In this document: positions 44,390 to 53,650 of the stretch, piece after piece | How positions within the stretch are numbered: position 1 is the stretch's first letter | Layout: each line of letters opens with the position of its first letter | NCBI RefSeq assembly: GCF_021233355.1 | Contig: NZ_CP089507.1 | Location: 3,944,184 to 4,008,183 of the forward strand | Length of the DNA stretch: 64,000 nt | Direction of reading: 5' to 3' | Source of the DNA: Luteimonas fraxinea | GTDB taxonomy: Bacteria > Pseudomonadota > Gammaproteobacteria > Xanthomonadales > Xanthomonadaceae | Position numbers and translations under genes: made by a program | The notes under the pieces: model-generated | Database searches by the model: none | Seen by the model: only the letters and a program-made list of their open reading frames with translations | What the model was told of the DNA's origin: nothing

Positions 44390-44560
44390 AAGTTAGAGAT
44401 TTATAGTTAGGTAAGTTAGAGGGGACGCAAACCCGCGCCGTTATTGGCTTTCCGGCGTTTTCGTACTCCTGATAGCACGATAGGCGTACTCCTGATAGCA
44501 CGATACCCGGTACTCCTGATAGCACGAGGCCGTCCACAGGCTTTACCGCAGTTATCCCCG
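44390..44560. other. Putative replication origin: AT-rich stretch, iterons and DnaA-like boxes
   Basis: Between parA and repA lie an AT-rich block (44390-44423, TTATAGTTAGGTAAGTTAG), three direct repeats described separately, and TTATCCCCG at 44551-44559, a 7 of 9 match to the DnaA box. The combination of an initiator gene, iterons and an AT-rich element is that of an iteron origin. Confidence 0.55.
44463..44527. repeat. Three 18-bp iterons
   Basis: GTACTCCTGATAGCACGA occurs exactly at 44463-44480, 44486-44503 and 44510-44527, i.e. with 23- and 24-bp periods or about two helical turns each. The first two copies extend by TA. The repeats are immediately downstream of repA, whose product is the natural ligand. 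Confidence 0.85.
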
Positions 44561-45403
44561 TGCCGTATGCAGCACGGGCCGGAAGGTCAGCAGTTCCAAT
44601 CCTTCGTCCGGCATCGCCTCGATGCCGAGGACGTAGCCGGGCAACGACTGCCGCGCCACCAGGACGCGCAGGTCGTAGGCGAAGTCCGAGAAGCGTGCCG
44701 CGCTGCCCGACTTGCGGTGCAGGTGCCGGAAGTCGAACTGCCAGCCGTCCGGCTGCTTGCCGCCGTGCTTGCGCACGAGGCGGTACAGCCAGCGTTCGAT
44801 GCCGCCTTTGAGGCGGAAGTACGCGGGGTCGATGGTCAGCACCAGGGCGGCGTCCACCACGCCCGCGTAGAACCAGTCCGGCAGGATCAATTCGAGGCCC
44901 AGCGGCACGCCGCTGGCGTCGGCCAGTTCCTTCCACTCGTTGATCCACGAGAAGCGATGCAAGCGCCTTCCCGTGGTTTCGCGGATGGACGTGGCCACGC
45001 TGGTCGATTGCAGGCGATCCAGCGCGGCCTTCAGGCGCAGGTAGTCGTTGAGGGATGTTCCTCGTCCAATGAAGCGCAAAATCTCGTAAGGCGTGGCGCG
45101 TATCCAGCGCGACGGGCGTATGCCCGCGTCGCGCGCTTCCACGATCTGCGAGGCCGCCCATATCAACACGTCGGCATCCCATATCGTGGCGATGCCGTGC
45201 TCGGCCGTGCCTTCCACGCGGATGGTGATGTTCCCGCTGCGAAAGTCGATCGGCGCCGTGCGCCGCGACTTCGCCAGTGAGAAGAACGGAAAGGCCATCA
45301 AGTCCTGGCTGTCGCGCGGTGCCATGTCGCCGGGCAAGGCACGGAACAGATCGAGCTGTTCGCGCTCCTGCCGTGGGCTGGACATGACGGCAGCCACCGG
45401 CAA
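44552..45403 (-). CDS. repA: Replication initiator protein RepA
   Basis: Up to 283 residues; MSSPRQEREQLDLFRALPGD at 45385 is the more likely start. It matches the plasmid replication initiator protein A family found in Tn4371-type ICEs: LMAFPFFSLAKSRRTAPIDF, DVLIWAASQIVEARDAG, TPYEILRFIGRGTSLNDYLRL and FSWINEWKEL. It probably binds the three iterons downstream of its own gene and lets the excised circle replicate, or is a plasmid relic. Confidence 0.9.
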   Translation of the reverse strand: MPVAAVMSSPRQEREQLDLFRALPGDMAPRDSQDLMAFPFFSLAKSRRTAPIDFRSGNITIRVEGTAEHGIATIWDADVLIWAASQIVEARDAGIRPSRWIRATPYEILRFIGRGTSLNDYLRLKAALDRLQSTSVATSIRETTGRRLHRFSWINEWKELADASGVPLGLELILPDWFYAGVVDAALVLTIDPAYFRLKGGIERWLYRLVRKHGGKQPDGWQFDFRHLHRKSGSAARFSDFAYDLRVLVARQSLPGYVLGIEAMPDEGLELLTFRPVLHTARG

Positions 45404-45411
45404 GCCAACGA

Positions 45412-45696
45412 TCAGCGGCCATCACGGTAGTCGCCCGCGTGGCGTTCGGCGTATTCCGGATCGGACGTGGCCTCGTAGCTGCGCTGGTCGGCCCAGGCAT
45501 CGAGGTCGGCCACCGCGTACATGACGCGGCGGCCGAACTTGCGGAACTTCGGGCCGCCGCCGATCACGCGCTGCTTTTCGAGCGTGCGCGGCGACAGGCG
45601 CAGATACTCGGCGGCTTCGTCGTTGGTCAGGTAGCGTTGGGGCTGCGCGGGCGCAGCGACAGCAGCGGCGGCAGGCCGCAAGGGTGCGGGTCGCAT
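45412..45696 (-). CDS. AlpA/excisionase-like HTH DNA-binding protein
   Basis: A 94-residue protein from the ATG at 45696 (MRPAPLRPAAAAVAAPAQPQ). The MerR-like HTH_17 region reads YLTNDEAAEYLRLSPRTLEKQR followed by GPKFRKFGRRVMYAVADLDAW. The family includes AlpA regulators and excisionase-type proteins. Here it precedes repA, as in other Tn4371-type ICEs. Confidence 0.88.
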   Translation of the reverse strand: MRPAPLRPAAAAVAAPAQPQRYLTNDEAAEYLRLSPRTLEKQRVIGGGPKFRKFGRRVMYAVADLDAWADQRSYEATSDPEYAERHAGDYRDGR

Positions 45697-45779
45697 GGTG
45701 TGAACCTCCATCGGTCGGCAAAGCCCGGCCACACAGCGCGACCGGATGGAGGCAGTCTCAAGAAAGCAAGGCTTCCTGC

Positions 45780-46577
45780 TCAGGGACGTTTTGCAGGGGA
45801 TGCAGCGCGTCCCTGTGCAACGGACGGAAGCTGTGCCAGGCGGCGATAGCCGCCGCGCATCAGCGCATCGCCCCGGCGCACCAGCCGGCGAACGCGGGCG
45901 CGCAAGGCGCTGTCCGCGTGCCAGTCGGCGGCGACGGCATCGGCGCCGAACAGCCCTTCGGCCACGTCGCGCAAGGACGCGCCCGCCAGGGTGCCGTCGA
46001 GCGCCTGGAGCGTGTTCAACTCCAGCAATGCGGCGAGCGTCGGTCGTGACCTTGCCGTTCCTGCGGGTAAGGCCTCGCCAGCGATGGCCAGCTTGTCCAG
46101 CTCGGTCGCCAGTGCCTGATAGCGGACGCAAGGTGTGGCGCAGGCGCGGATGGCATAGGCGTAGGCCATGCCATCCTCCAGGCCGGGAGCGATCACCAGC
46201 CGCAGGCAGCACCCCGGCCAGCGTGCCAGCACCACCAGGCGCTTGCCATCGTGGATCAGATGCTTCTGGCCGGGAATGCGCCAGAACGCGAAGGCCAACG
46301 CATCGGGTGGCGGGTCGGCATCCGGGTAGAGCTGAACCACTGTGTCGGCATCCGGGAACCAGATCGGATGCGCGTCGCGCGCATCCAGGGCAGGGTCTTC
46401 CAGCAGGCGAAGCCCCCAGGCGTGCGCCGTCTCCGGCCGACGGCGACGGCGCAGCCAGTCGCGGCGGTAGTCGGGGTGGCGGCGCAGGTATTCCCACGCC
46501 AGCGCGGGGCCGTCGAGGTGCAGCGTGTAGAGATACGCAGCGGTCGGATACCAGTATTCGGCGCTCGGGTCAGCCAT
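45780..46577 (-). CDS. DUF2285 protein with DUF6499-like N-terminus
   Basis: 265 residues. The N-terminal part (WYPTAAYLYTLHLDGPALAWEYLRRHPDYRRDWL) matches the DUF6499 segment and the C-terminal part is DUF2285 (RDVAEGLFGADAVAADWHADSALRARVRRLVRRG), which looks helical and DNA-binding. A conserved ICE backbone gene; function unknown. Confidence 0.85.
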   Translation of the reverse strand: MADPSAEYWYPTAAYLYTLHLDGPALAWEYLRRHPDYRRDWLRRRRRPETAHAWGLRLLEDPALDARDAHPIWFPDADTVVQLYPDADPPPDALAFAFWRIPGQKHLIHDGKRLVVLARWPGCCLRLVIAPGLEDGMAYAYAIRACATPCVRYQALATELDKLAIAGEALPAGTARSRPTLAALLELNTLQALDGTLAGASLRDVAEGLFGADAVAADWHADSALRARVRRLVRRGDALMRGGYRRLAQLPSVAQGRAASPAKRP

Positions 46578-46914
46578 GACGCAACCTCCTGTCGTTCAGC
46601 AGGAACGTCGCCACGGATTCCGGCGTGCAAGAGCTATCGAGTCGCCATCAAGTCGTCATCAAGATCGGGGTAAGCTGTAACTGCTGGTGTCAAGACTGAT
46701 TCGCTCCAGGGCATTGCGGAAATCGTCTGAATGCGACGGCTGCGCCGCCACGAAAATGGTGCGCAGCATGGAGCACCGTGCAGCAGCCCGCGCCAAAGAT
46801 CATGACTGTTTCCAGCAGAAGCGCACCGCTTCGGTGCAAGAGTGTGGATTCAGACCTTCCGGGTCTTGAGTAAGACTGAAATAGTCAGAATGCGCTGTTG
46901 TTGACTGGGGTTGG
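46578..46914. other. Gene-free gap
   Basis: About 340 bp between the DUF2285 and DUF2958 genes. I see no supportable gene, hairpin or repeat; small open frames have no family resemblance. Confidence 0.4.
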
Positions 46915-47265
46915 TCAGTCAGTGATCAAGCCGTTTTCTTCAGCCAGCCGCAGGTACTCCGACAACAGCCGCACCGGCTGGAAGTAGCGATCGCGCATCA
47001 CCGGCTGCTTGCGCGGCCCGACGATGGACGCCAGATCGGACAGCTTCACATGGCCCAGGCCGGGCATGCCTATTCCCAGGTCGATCAGACCCCATGCCGT
47101 ATCGCCATCGGTCGGGTCGAGCGCGGCCAGCAGCCAAGTGGCGTGCGCGTCAGGAGTGAACAGCCGTACCGTCGGCATCGGGTCGATGCTCCGACCAGCG
47201 GCGCGTGCCTCGCCGACGGCGAGCAGTTGCGCCCGCTGTTCAGCGGTGACGAGCGGCTGGGTCAT
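46915..47265 (-). CDS. DUF2958 family protein
   Basis: 116 residues from the ATG at 47265 (MTQPLVTAEQRAQLLAVGEA). Conserved block TVRLFTPDAHATWLLAALDPTDGDTAWGLIDLG and FQPVRLLSEYLRLA mark DUF2958, common in ICEs and conjugative plasmids. Function unknown. Longer in-frame extension upstream is not supported. Confidence 0.85.
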   Translation of the reverse strand: MTQPLVTAEQRAQLLAVGEARAAGRSIDPMPTVRLFTPDAHATWLLAALDPTDGDTAWGLIDLGIGMPGLGHVKLSDLASIVGPRKQPVMRDRYFQPVRLLSEYLRLAEENGLITD

Positions 47266-47340
47266 GGCTCGAATCCCCACGCACCCGAGCATGCACGGAT
47301 ACGATTTTCCACCGAAGCGCGGAACCGCTGAAGCGGATGC

Positions 47341-47477
47341 GTGCTTTGGCGGAAAAGCACGAAGGCGCAAGCCATCGAATCCGTACATGCGCAGAAACGC
47401 AGAAGCGGAATTATGCAGGTCAGGAAAGGCACGGATGCGACTCCCCGGGTCTGGTGAAATCCGCAGTTGCGGATTTC
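47341..47477. repeat. Hairpin-rich intergenic segment
   Basis: Two clear inverted repeats: GTGCTTT/AAAGCAC at 47341-47360 and a perfect 22-nt palindrome at 47456-47477 (arms GAAATCCGCA/TGCGGATTTC, 2-nt centre). The gap lies between the divergent DUF2958 and XRE genes, so these may be operators for the XRE regulator or a terminator pair. Confidence 0.5.
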
Positions 47478-47583
47478 CGTAAAAGAACGAAAGCGGCTCG
47501 GCCAACAGGAATGAACACTTTAGATTGTAGCCCTATTGTTTGCAATGGGCTGTCATCTTGGTTTTTACGGGGAAACCAAGTTG

Positions 47584-47877
47584 GTGACAGCGAAACACTC
47601 ATTGGCGACGGCAATACGGACGATCAGGAAAGCGCGTGGCTTGAGCCAGGAAGCGTTCTCCGACGTGTCCAGCCGCACCTACATGAGTTCGCTGGAGCGC
47701 GACTTGAAAAGCCCGACCATGCACAAGCTGACCGCGCTGTGCGAGGTCATGGACGTGCATCCGCTCACGCTGCTGACGCTGGCGTATGCCGGCGACAGCA
47801 CGCGCAAGACCGATCAGCTTCTGGCGCAGGTGCGCCAGGAACTTGAGGCCATATTGAAGGAACGCGACACGCCGTAG
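47584..47877 (+). CDS. XRE-family regulator of the ICE
   Basis: About 97 residues from the GTG at 47584 (VTAKHSLATAIRTIRKARG); upstream ATG and TTG codons add residues that do not fit the family. The HTH is LSQEAFSDVSSRTYMSSLERD followed by MHKLTALCEVMDVHPLTLL. This small repressor-like gene is conserved in Tn4371-type ICEs and may control excision or transfer. It faces the opposite way to the backbone genes. Confidence 0.85.
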   Translation: MTAKHSLATAIRTIRKARGLSQEAFSDVSSRTYMSSLERDLKSPTMHKLTALCEVMDVHPLTLLTLAYAGDSTRKTDQLLAQVRQELEAILKERDTP

Positions 47878-47989
47878 GCGCGTGCGTGACGTGCTGCGCC
47901 AGCAGCACCGCCCGGCCGCAATGTGCGCGGCAAGGCTTCAATCGGTCGTACTGCGATCTTCTCATCTTGCGCTAGCAGATGGCGAACGG

Positions 47990-49358
47990 TTACGACTGCT
48001 TCATGCAACTATCCGTAACCAGTTGCATGACGCGGGCATCAGCTCCACCTTCGTTCTTCTCCTTGAACCAGCTTTGGTTGTGGTAGTTGATGCGATCACG
48101 ATAGCCAGAACCTCTTCCCCATTCGCCATAGCACGTCTTCCAAAAGTTGGCGTCAGCGGTCATTTCATCCGAATGGATGCTTTGCCCAACCAGTTGGGCT
48201 TTTCGGACAAGCGCATCGAAGCCGGCTTCCATCGTCCTGACTGTTTGATGGATGAGGTCATGGGCATCACTGAACTGATCGTCTTGCAGCAGGTTCTCGG
48301 CGATCTCCTTGAACTTCTGCAACTTCGGTTCAGCAATACCGGCCGCGATGCGCCGGGCACCATGACTGAGCTGGTGGGCATAGTTGAGATTCCACCCAAT
48401 CTCCGTCTCTTACGATGGCGGCATAGACGGTGCGCGGTGTGCACCCACAGCCGCCACCAGACTGTCGTGGACATGCCGCTTGGTTTGTGCCGGAATTGCT
48501 TCGTTGTTGTCCAGCCAGATGGTCAGGCGAACTGCGGCGCGCTCCCGAGCTTTTTTTCGCATGGACTTGGACACATGCGATGCTTTCGCACCACAGCGCT
48601 GACACGTGCCGACCCGAGCGCTTTTCGCTGCGGCGACGCGAAGCCGCCCATCGCAATGCGCGCTCGACCTCCGGAATTCCCTTCCGCCGCCGTCGGTCTC
48701 TGAACGCGACGCTTGTGGAGGATTCACAAGAAGTTTGCGAAGTCGGTGCCGCCGTACTTCATCTTCGGTGCAGGGCTCCACGATAAGTCCATATCCAGGG
48801 CCACGCCGGACATGCACTTCACAGATGGTTACCGCCCGCGCCGGTTTCCAAGACAGCTTTCGGCATTCCCTTGCTGCCCGGAATTTCGAGCCCTTCCGCA
48901 CGGCAAATCGCAGTGGACTTGCCCACTGCAATAGTTCCTATGAAAGCCGCCCGATAGCGCTTGTCTGCCACGCTTGCCGCTTTGGCGAGCAATTCTTCCT
49001 GATAGCGAACCAATCGGCGCTCGTAGAACTGTTTCACATCGGGACGCTCGGCAAGCGCATGCACCTGTTGCGCCGTCTGTTCTGCGTCCCACAGCAGGTC
49101 AGCATCCGGGTCGCCAAGGGCAGGCTCTGGGATCATCTGCCACTGGCGCTCCAGTATCTCCGCAGCTTCAGCGCATCAGCCGTGCCGATACCATCAAGCA
49201 CGGTTTGAAGTTCCTCCGCCGCCAACGCTCGGTCGCCATTCTCGACGCGGGACAGCACTGCCGCGCTCCAGGTGAGTTTCTTGGCCAGCTCGTTCTGCTT
49301 GAGTCCTACTTCATCGCAAGGCTGCAATGCGCTTACCAATCGCCGCGTCTCTGTTCAT
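47990..49358 (-). pseudogene. Frameshifted HTH plus P-loop protein, probable remnant
   Basis: Pieces in several minus-strand frames form one gene. It starts MNRDAAIGKRIAALR (ATG at 49358), shifts frame into an XRE HTH (VGLKQNELAKKLTWSAAVLSRVENG), continues through VKQFYERRLVRYQEELLAKA to a P-loop (IGTIAVGKSTAIC), then TICEVHVRRGPGYGLIVEP. The end has FWKTCYGEWGRGSGYRDRINYHNQSWF. Several indels are needed and the middle is poorly preserved, so unlike the genes further right this one may be genuinely decayed. The family is not recognised; the P-loop context recalls a dynamin- or kinase-like NTPase. Confidence 0.5.
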
Positions 49359-49381
49359 CGTTGCTCTCCAAGGCTTTGGAA

Positions 49382-49410
49382 ACGATACAGAAACGTTTCT
49401 GGAACGTCAA
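49382..49410 (-). promoter_or_regulatory. Promoter with palindromic operator upstream of the P-loop gene
   Basis: On the minus strand TTGACG (49410-49405) and TATCGT (49387-49382) are 17 bp apart. The spacer contains the perfect 12-bp palindrome AGAAACGTTTCT (49389-49400), a plausible site for the HTH of the encoded protein. Confidence 0.5.
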
Positions 49411-49476
49411 TAGCAATGTTTCTTTCGCCCGGGCATGATCTGCTCGGCCGCACCGATCTTGTTCCGGTGGAGTGAA

Positions 49477-49502
49477 GCGCCCCGCCGGGAGTGGCGGGGC
49501 GC
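49477..49502. terminator. Strong GC-rich hairpin
   Basis: Perfect 10-bp arms GCGCCCCGCC/GGCGGGGCGC around loop GGGAGT, placed just downstream of the DUF736 gene. A second hairpin, GGCGGCC-GTCA-GGCCGCC at 49507-49524, overlaps the DUF736 stop codon. No T-tract follows. Confidence 0.55.
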
Positions 49503-49514
49503 GGTGGGCGGCCG

Positions 49515-49826
49515 TCAGGCCGCCTTGGGCTTGCTGCGCGACCAGATCAGGTCGTGCGTGCCGTCCTCGCCTTCGATCAGGCGGGCATAGACCGTCGCCG
49601 GGAACGAAGGATCGTCGAGGGTCACGGACACGTAGGGCCGCCCGGCTCGCTGGTTTTCTTCCATGCCGCGCGATGTCGTGCCCGGCCGCCTGCAGGCGGA
49701 AGTCGGGGGCGTTGTCGTTGTCCCCTTGTCGTCGGGAACCAGCTTGACCTTGACGTTGAGCGTCAGGGTGCGAAGCGTGCCGGTGAAACCGTCTTTGTCT
49801 GCGGTGAAGGTGCCGATGTTAGCCAT
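49515..49826 (-). CDS. DUF736 family protein with a probable double frameshift
   Basis: 103 residues from the ATG at 49826: MANIGTFTADKDGFTGTLRT at the start and VSVTLDDPSFPATVYARLIE near the end are the DUF736 hallmarks. The middle (GTTTTPPTSACRRPGTTSRG) does not fit, but another frame over the same bases reads GDNDNAPDFRLQAAGHDIAR, the expected family sequence. Two compensating indels therefore seem present. A conserved ICE protein, function unknown. Confidence 0.82.
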   Translation of the reverse strand: MANIGTFTADKDGFTGTLRTLTLNVKVKLVPDDKGTTTTPPTSACRRPGTTSRGMEENQRAGRPYVSVTLDDPSFPATVYARLIEGEDGTHDLIWSRSKPKAA

Positions 49827-50498
49827 GATGTTTCTCCTTTCGGGTTGAACAAGGTCGCGCCAGTGCGTCCTTGTTGTGAACCGGCCGGCGGGGAATGGGC
49901 TGGCCGCACCGCGCAGCGGTCGCAACACCGTGGAGAACTTGGAAGCGAAAAGAATTTGCGCGAGGAAGCCGCGCAGCGGCGGGGAAATTGTTTTCGCTGG
50001 AAGGTTGCGGCCATGAAGCCCAAGGCGCAGCCGCGCCCTCGCCAGGATTCACGACAAGCCAAGGACGCACGGGCCGCCTGTCCCGAATGGAGACATGGCC
50101 GACTCGGCATCCCGCGTGACGGCTTCACCGGCTTGCACCCTGACGCGGGCAAGGCCAACAGCCCAACGGCAAGCGAGAACGCCCCTTGCCGCTGCTTGCG
50201 GCAACGTGCTTGAGGCGTGGTGTGGAAGTTCCATAGGCAAGGCCGGGCGGCGTGTCGGTGAACCGTCCTTCGTGACGTGCGGGCAATGAACCGCCAGCGT
50301 CGAAAACGGCACGCTTTTGCACAACCTGTCGCAGCAAGCCGGGGCGTAGCCCACAAGCCCCGCCCATTGCGGCGGGGCGCCATCGAAATCTTGCCCGCGT
50401 CAGCGGGCTCCGATCGCCGTACCGCGCGCAAGGCCGTTGCGCGCCCGCTCCGTCGCCTGGCCGAAGGCGGCGACGGGGCGGTTTTGCGGTGGACGTTG
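49827..50498. other. Gene-free, GC-rich stretch
   Basis: About 670 bp between DUF736 and the parB terminators. Open frames on both strands have no family resemblance, and the stretch contains many short self-complementary words. It may contain the DUF736 promoter; nothing further can be supported. Confidence 0.35.
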
Positions 50499-50562
50499 AA
50501 ACCGGGCGCGGCAGACCTGCCGCGCCCGGTTTGAGGTGAAACCCCGGCGCTGTGCGCCGGGG
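50499..50562. terminator. Tandem hairpins downstream of parB
   Basis: The first has 16-bp arms (50499-50514 and 50517-50532, core CCGGGCGCGGCAG) with a 2-nt loop. The second has CCCCGGCGC/GCGCCGGGG arms at 50542-50562 with loop TGT. They follow the parB stop at 50576 in its direction of transcription. Confidence 0.65.
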
Positions 50563-50575
50563 CTATGCTGCTATG

Positions 50576-52614
50576 TCACGCGGCGAGCGCGTGGGCTTCC
50601 ACTTCGTCGGCGGCATCTTCCGGTGCATCCACGTCCTGCGCGCCTTCCTGCGGCTCCGTATGATGTCCGCTCTTGAACACGGCGGGCATCCAGCCCGTAC
50701 CATCGGCCAGCCGTTCCGCCTCGCTGGCAATGTCGGCCTTCTTCAACTTCGCCAGCCGGATAGCGTGCGACGGCGCAAACTCGTCCACGGCTTCCAGAAT
50801 CACCGCCTTGGAAACGTGCTTGAAGTAGCCTTCGGCGGTGGGCTGCCACCATGCCGCCATATCCAGCCCCACGGCCTGCGCCAGTTCCGCGCCGGGCTGG
50901 TGCGCCGTGGCGCGGGGTGTCACCACGTCAACCGTAGCGGCGACGCATACCGCCAGCAACCGCACCAGTTCGCCTTGCTCCATCGCCAGCAGCGCGGTGA
51001 ACAGTTCGGCGCCGTCTTGCGGCAACGCTTCGCCAGCGACTTGCTGCAACTCGCGCAGGGCTACGGCGGCGGGCGAATCGGGCCAGTCCGGGGCCATGCT
51101 TTCCAGCCGGTCTTTCACGGTGAGGCGCACGCCGAGCGGCAGGCCGTCGTGGTAGTGGCCGTCCTGCAGGACGGCCTGCACCATGCCATGCACCAGTGCG
51201 GCCAGCGCGACCTGCGGATGCCGGGCCACTTCAATTTGCAGCGCGGCGGTACGGTGCGCGCTCAACCGCTGCGCCAGCCGGTCGGACAGGTTCGCGGCCT
51301 TGGGCTGCTCCGCGTCTTCGCCTTCGTCGTCGTTCCCGGCTTCGCCTTCCATGCTGCCGAAACCCTGCCGCAGCTTTTCCAGCGTGCGCAGCGCCTTGGC
51401 CTCGGCTTCGCGCAGCAGCCCACGATGAATCACGGCCTCTCCCTCGCGGTCGAGCGTGACGATGGAACCGGCCACGGCGCGCACGTCCGGGGCGTAGCCC
51501 TGCAAGGCTTCCTCCACGGCTTGCAGTTCCCCGGCGACCTGTTCGCGGCGCGGTTCCAGCGCCTCGGTCTTGTCTCGTCCTCGGCGTCGTAGGCTTCTTC
51601 CAGTTCGGCGTCGATCTTGTCGAGCGGGTTTGCAGCGAGGCGATGCGACGGGCTTCGCGGGCGCTCGGTTCGCGGCGCTGGCGCGGTGCGTTCTGGAACG
51701 CCTGCCGCTCGGCGTAGCTCATGTGCGGCACGGCTTCCACCCATGCCCAACCCTCGGCGCGCACATCCTCGGCCAGCGCATCCAGCTTCCCGCGCACCAG
51801 CGTTTCCAGCAGCGCGGCGTCGGTCAGGTAGGTTCCGGCGTCGCCTTCCGCGAACAGGTCGCGGCGGATGCCTCCACCGCCGCCGTGTAGGCGTCCAGCC
51901 CGGCGAAGCGCACCAGCGGATGCGTGGCGTCGATTTCGCGTTCGGTCAGGCGTTCGCGCAACGCGGACGCGCCACGCTGCCATTCCGGCGCACCGTAGAA
52001 CGCGGCTTCCTGCGCGGGGTGGTCGTCGGTGATGGTCAGGGCCATCAACTGTTCCAGCGTGACATTCCCGGCCCGGTAGTCGGCCAGCAGACGCGGCGAG
52101 ACGTTGGCCAGCTTCAAGCGGCGCTGCACCACCAGCGGGGTCACGCCGAAGTCGGCGGCAATGTCTTCAATGGGTCGGCCTTCCTTGACCAGCGCGGCGA
52201 ACGCCTCGAACTGGTCGGCCGCGTGCATCTGCTCGCGCAGCAGGTTCTCGGCGAGGCTGACGGTACGCGCCGAGGCATCGGGCACCAGCAGGCAAGGCAC
52301 CTCAAAGTCGGCGGGGATGCGCTTCTTCTTCGCCAGCAGCTTCAACGCGGTCAGGCGGCGGTCGCCAGCCGCCACTTCGTATTGCTCGCCATCGGCGTAA
52401 GGATGACGACGAGATTTTGCAGCAGGCCGATGCGGGCGATGCTCGCGGCCAGTTCGGGAATGGACAGGCGCTGGGTCTTGCGTGCGTTGCGCTTGGAGCG
52501 GCGCGGCAGCAACTGCGAGAGCGGAACCAAAATCATGTTCTTGCTCGGGTCGGCCACTTCCAGCGGCGCGGCAGTTTCGATGGCGATGGTTTCGGTTTTC
52601 AGGACGGCGTTCAT
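50576..52614 (-). CDS. parB: ParB/Spo0J-type partition protein of the ICE, four frameshifts
   Basis: About 680 residues if repaired. Start MNAVLKTETIAIETAAPLEV; the ParB nuclease-like core has LVPLSQLLPRRSKRNARKT, the motif GDRRLTALKLLAKKKR and AENLLREQMHAADQFEAFAAL, then the HTH (IEDIAADFGVTPLVVQRRLKL). The long C-terminal region ends in an acidic tail. The frame breaks near 52390, 51880, 51640 and 51575. Each can be mended by about one base (for example GAGGGCATC for GAGGCATC) and motifs continue without loss. The frameshifts look technical. Confidence 0.82.
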
Positions 52615-52692
52615 GGTGATGACTCCTTGCGGTTGGGATGCAGCAGCGAGAGAAGCGGCAAGGGCTGCTGCCTGCCCCTGCCGCGTGGGGAT

Positions 52693-53519
52693 TCAGGCTT
52701 TCAACTGGCGCAGGCCATCGGCCAGCAGCCAAAGCGCGCGATTCAGTCGGATGTTTTGGTCGATGCCCTGCACCGGACGGGTCTGCTGGCGGCGTCCGTT
52801 GGCGCTGCGCCCGCGCAGGCCGCCTTGGGTCAGGTTTTCTTGCGTGCGGTTGAACACGCTCCACAAGTCCGGACGGCGGTCGTCGTGGCGGCGCGGCATC
52901 AGGATTTGCGATTCCGTGATGGGCGCGGGCTTGTCGGGGTCGTCGTACTTGAGGGCCAGCGCGGCGCGGGCGAACACTTCGGATTCGTCATCGTTCAAGG
53001 TGATGGCGCGCATGGAATCGCGGGATTCCTTCACCCGGTCGAAGCCGCTCAACACTTCGTAAGCGCCTTCGATGACGTGTCCGGCCACGTCGCCCTTGTG
53101 GGGTACGCGCACATCGGCCACGGTGTCGCCGAATACCAATCCGTTCTGGCAGACAAAGCGCAGCAGGCCAGCCAACAATTGATAGCTGCTGGTGCCGTCG
53201 TGCGAGTTCAGCAGGACAATTTCATTGGCTTCTGCATCGTTGATCTGGTTGGCATGGCGCAGCCGGATCATGTGCTTGGTGAAGTCGCGGCGGTCTTCGC
53301 TGCGCACGCGGTCTGCGCCACCATGAAGGGCTGGAACCCTTCCTTGCGCAGTTCTGTCAGTACGGCGGCGGTGGGGATGTAGGCGTACCGTTCAGAACGG
53401 CTTTCGTGCGGGACGTCCGCGAAGATGGACGGGGCCACGCGGCGGATTTGGTCATCGGACAGCGGGTAATCGCTGCGCAGCGACGGGGAACGGGAAGCGA
53501 ATCGGGATGCGAGTTGCAT
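52693..53519 (-). CDS. DUF932 family protein, one frameshift
   Basis: About 275 residues if repaired, from the ATG at 53519 (MQLASRFASRSPSLRSDYPL). DUF932 features: PTAAVLTELRKEGFQPFMVAQT, then after a frame change RSEDRRDFTKHMIRLRHA, NEIVLLNSHDGTSSYQL and FVCQNGLVFGD. The break near 53315 is explained by ACCGC for ACCCGC. Similar proteins sit next to parB in ICEs and plasmids, some with anti-restriction-like contexts. Function not established. Confidence 0.85.
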
Positions 53520-53650
53520 GGTCTTTCTCCTGACAAAGAAGGGTTTGCTGTTCAAACCGCACACCGGATTCCTAGATTCGGAGCCCAGCCTTTCGGCTGT
53601 TCGGTGCGGTCGGCACGAGGAACCCGGTTGGCCCTGTTGCCACCGTCTTT

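Noticed and set aside
49827-50498. Small protein at 50049-50354 on the minus strand
   Set aside because: Composition resembles a chance GC-rich frame; no motif, ribosome site or operon context.
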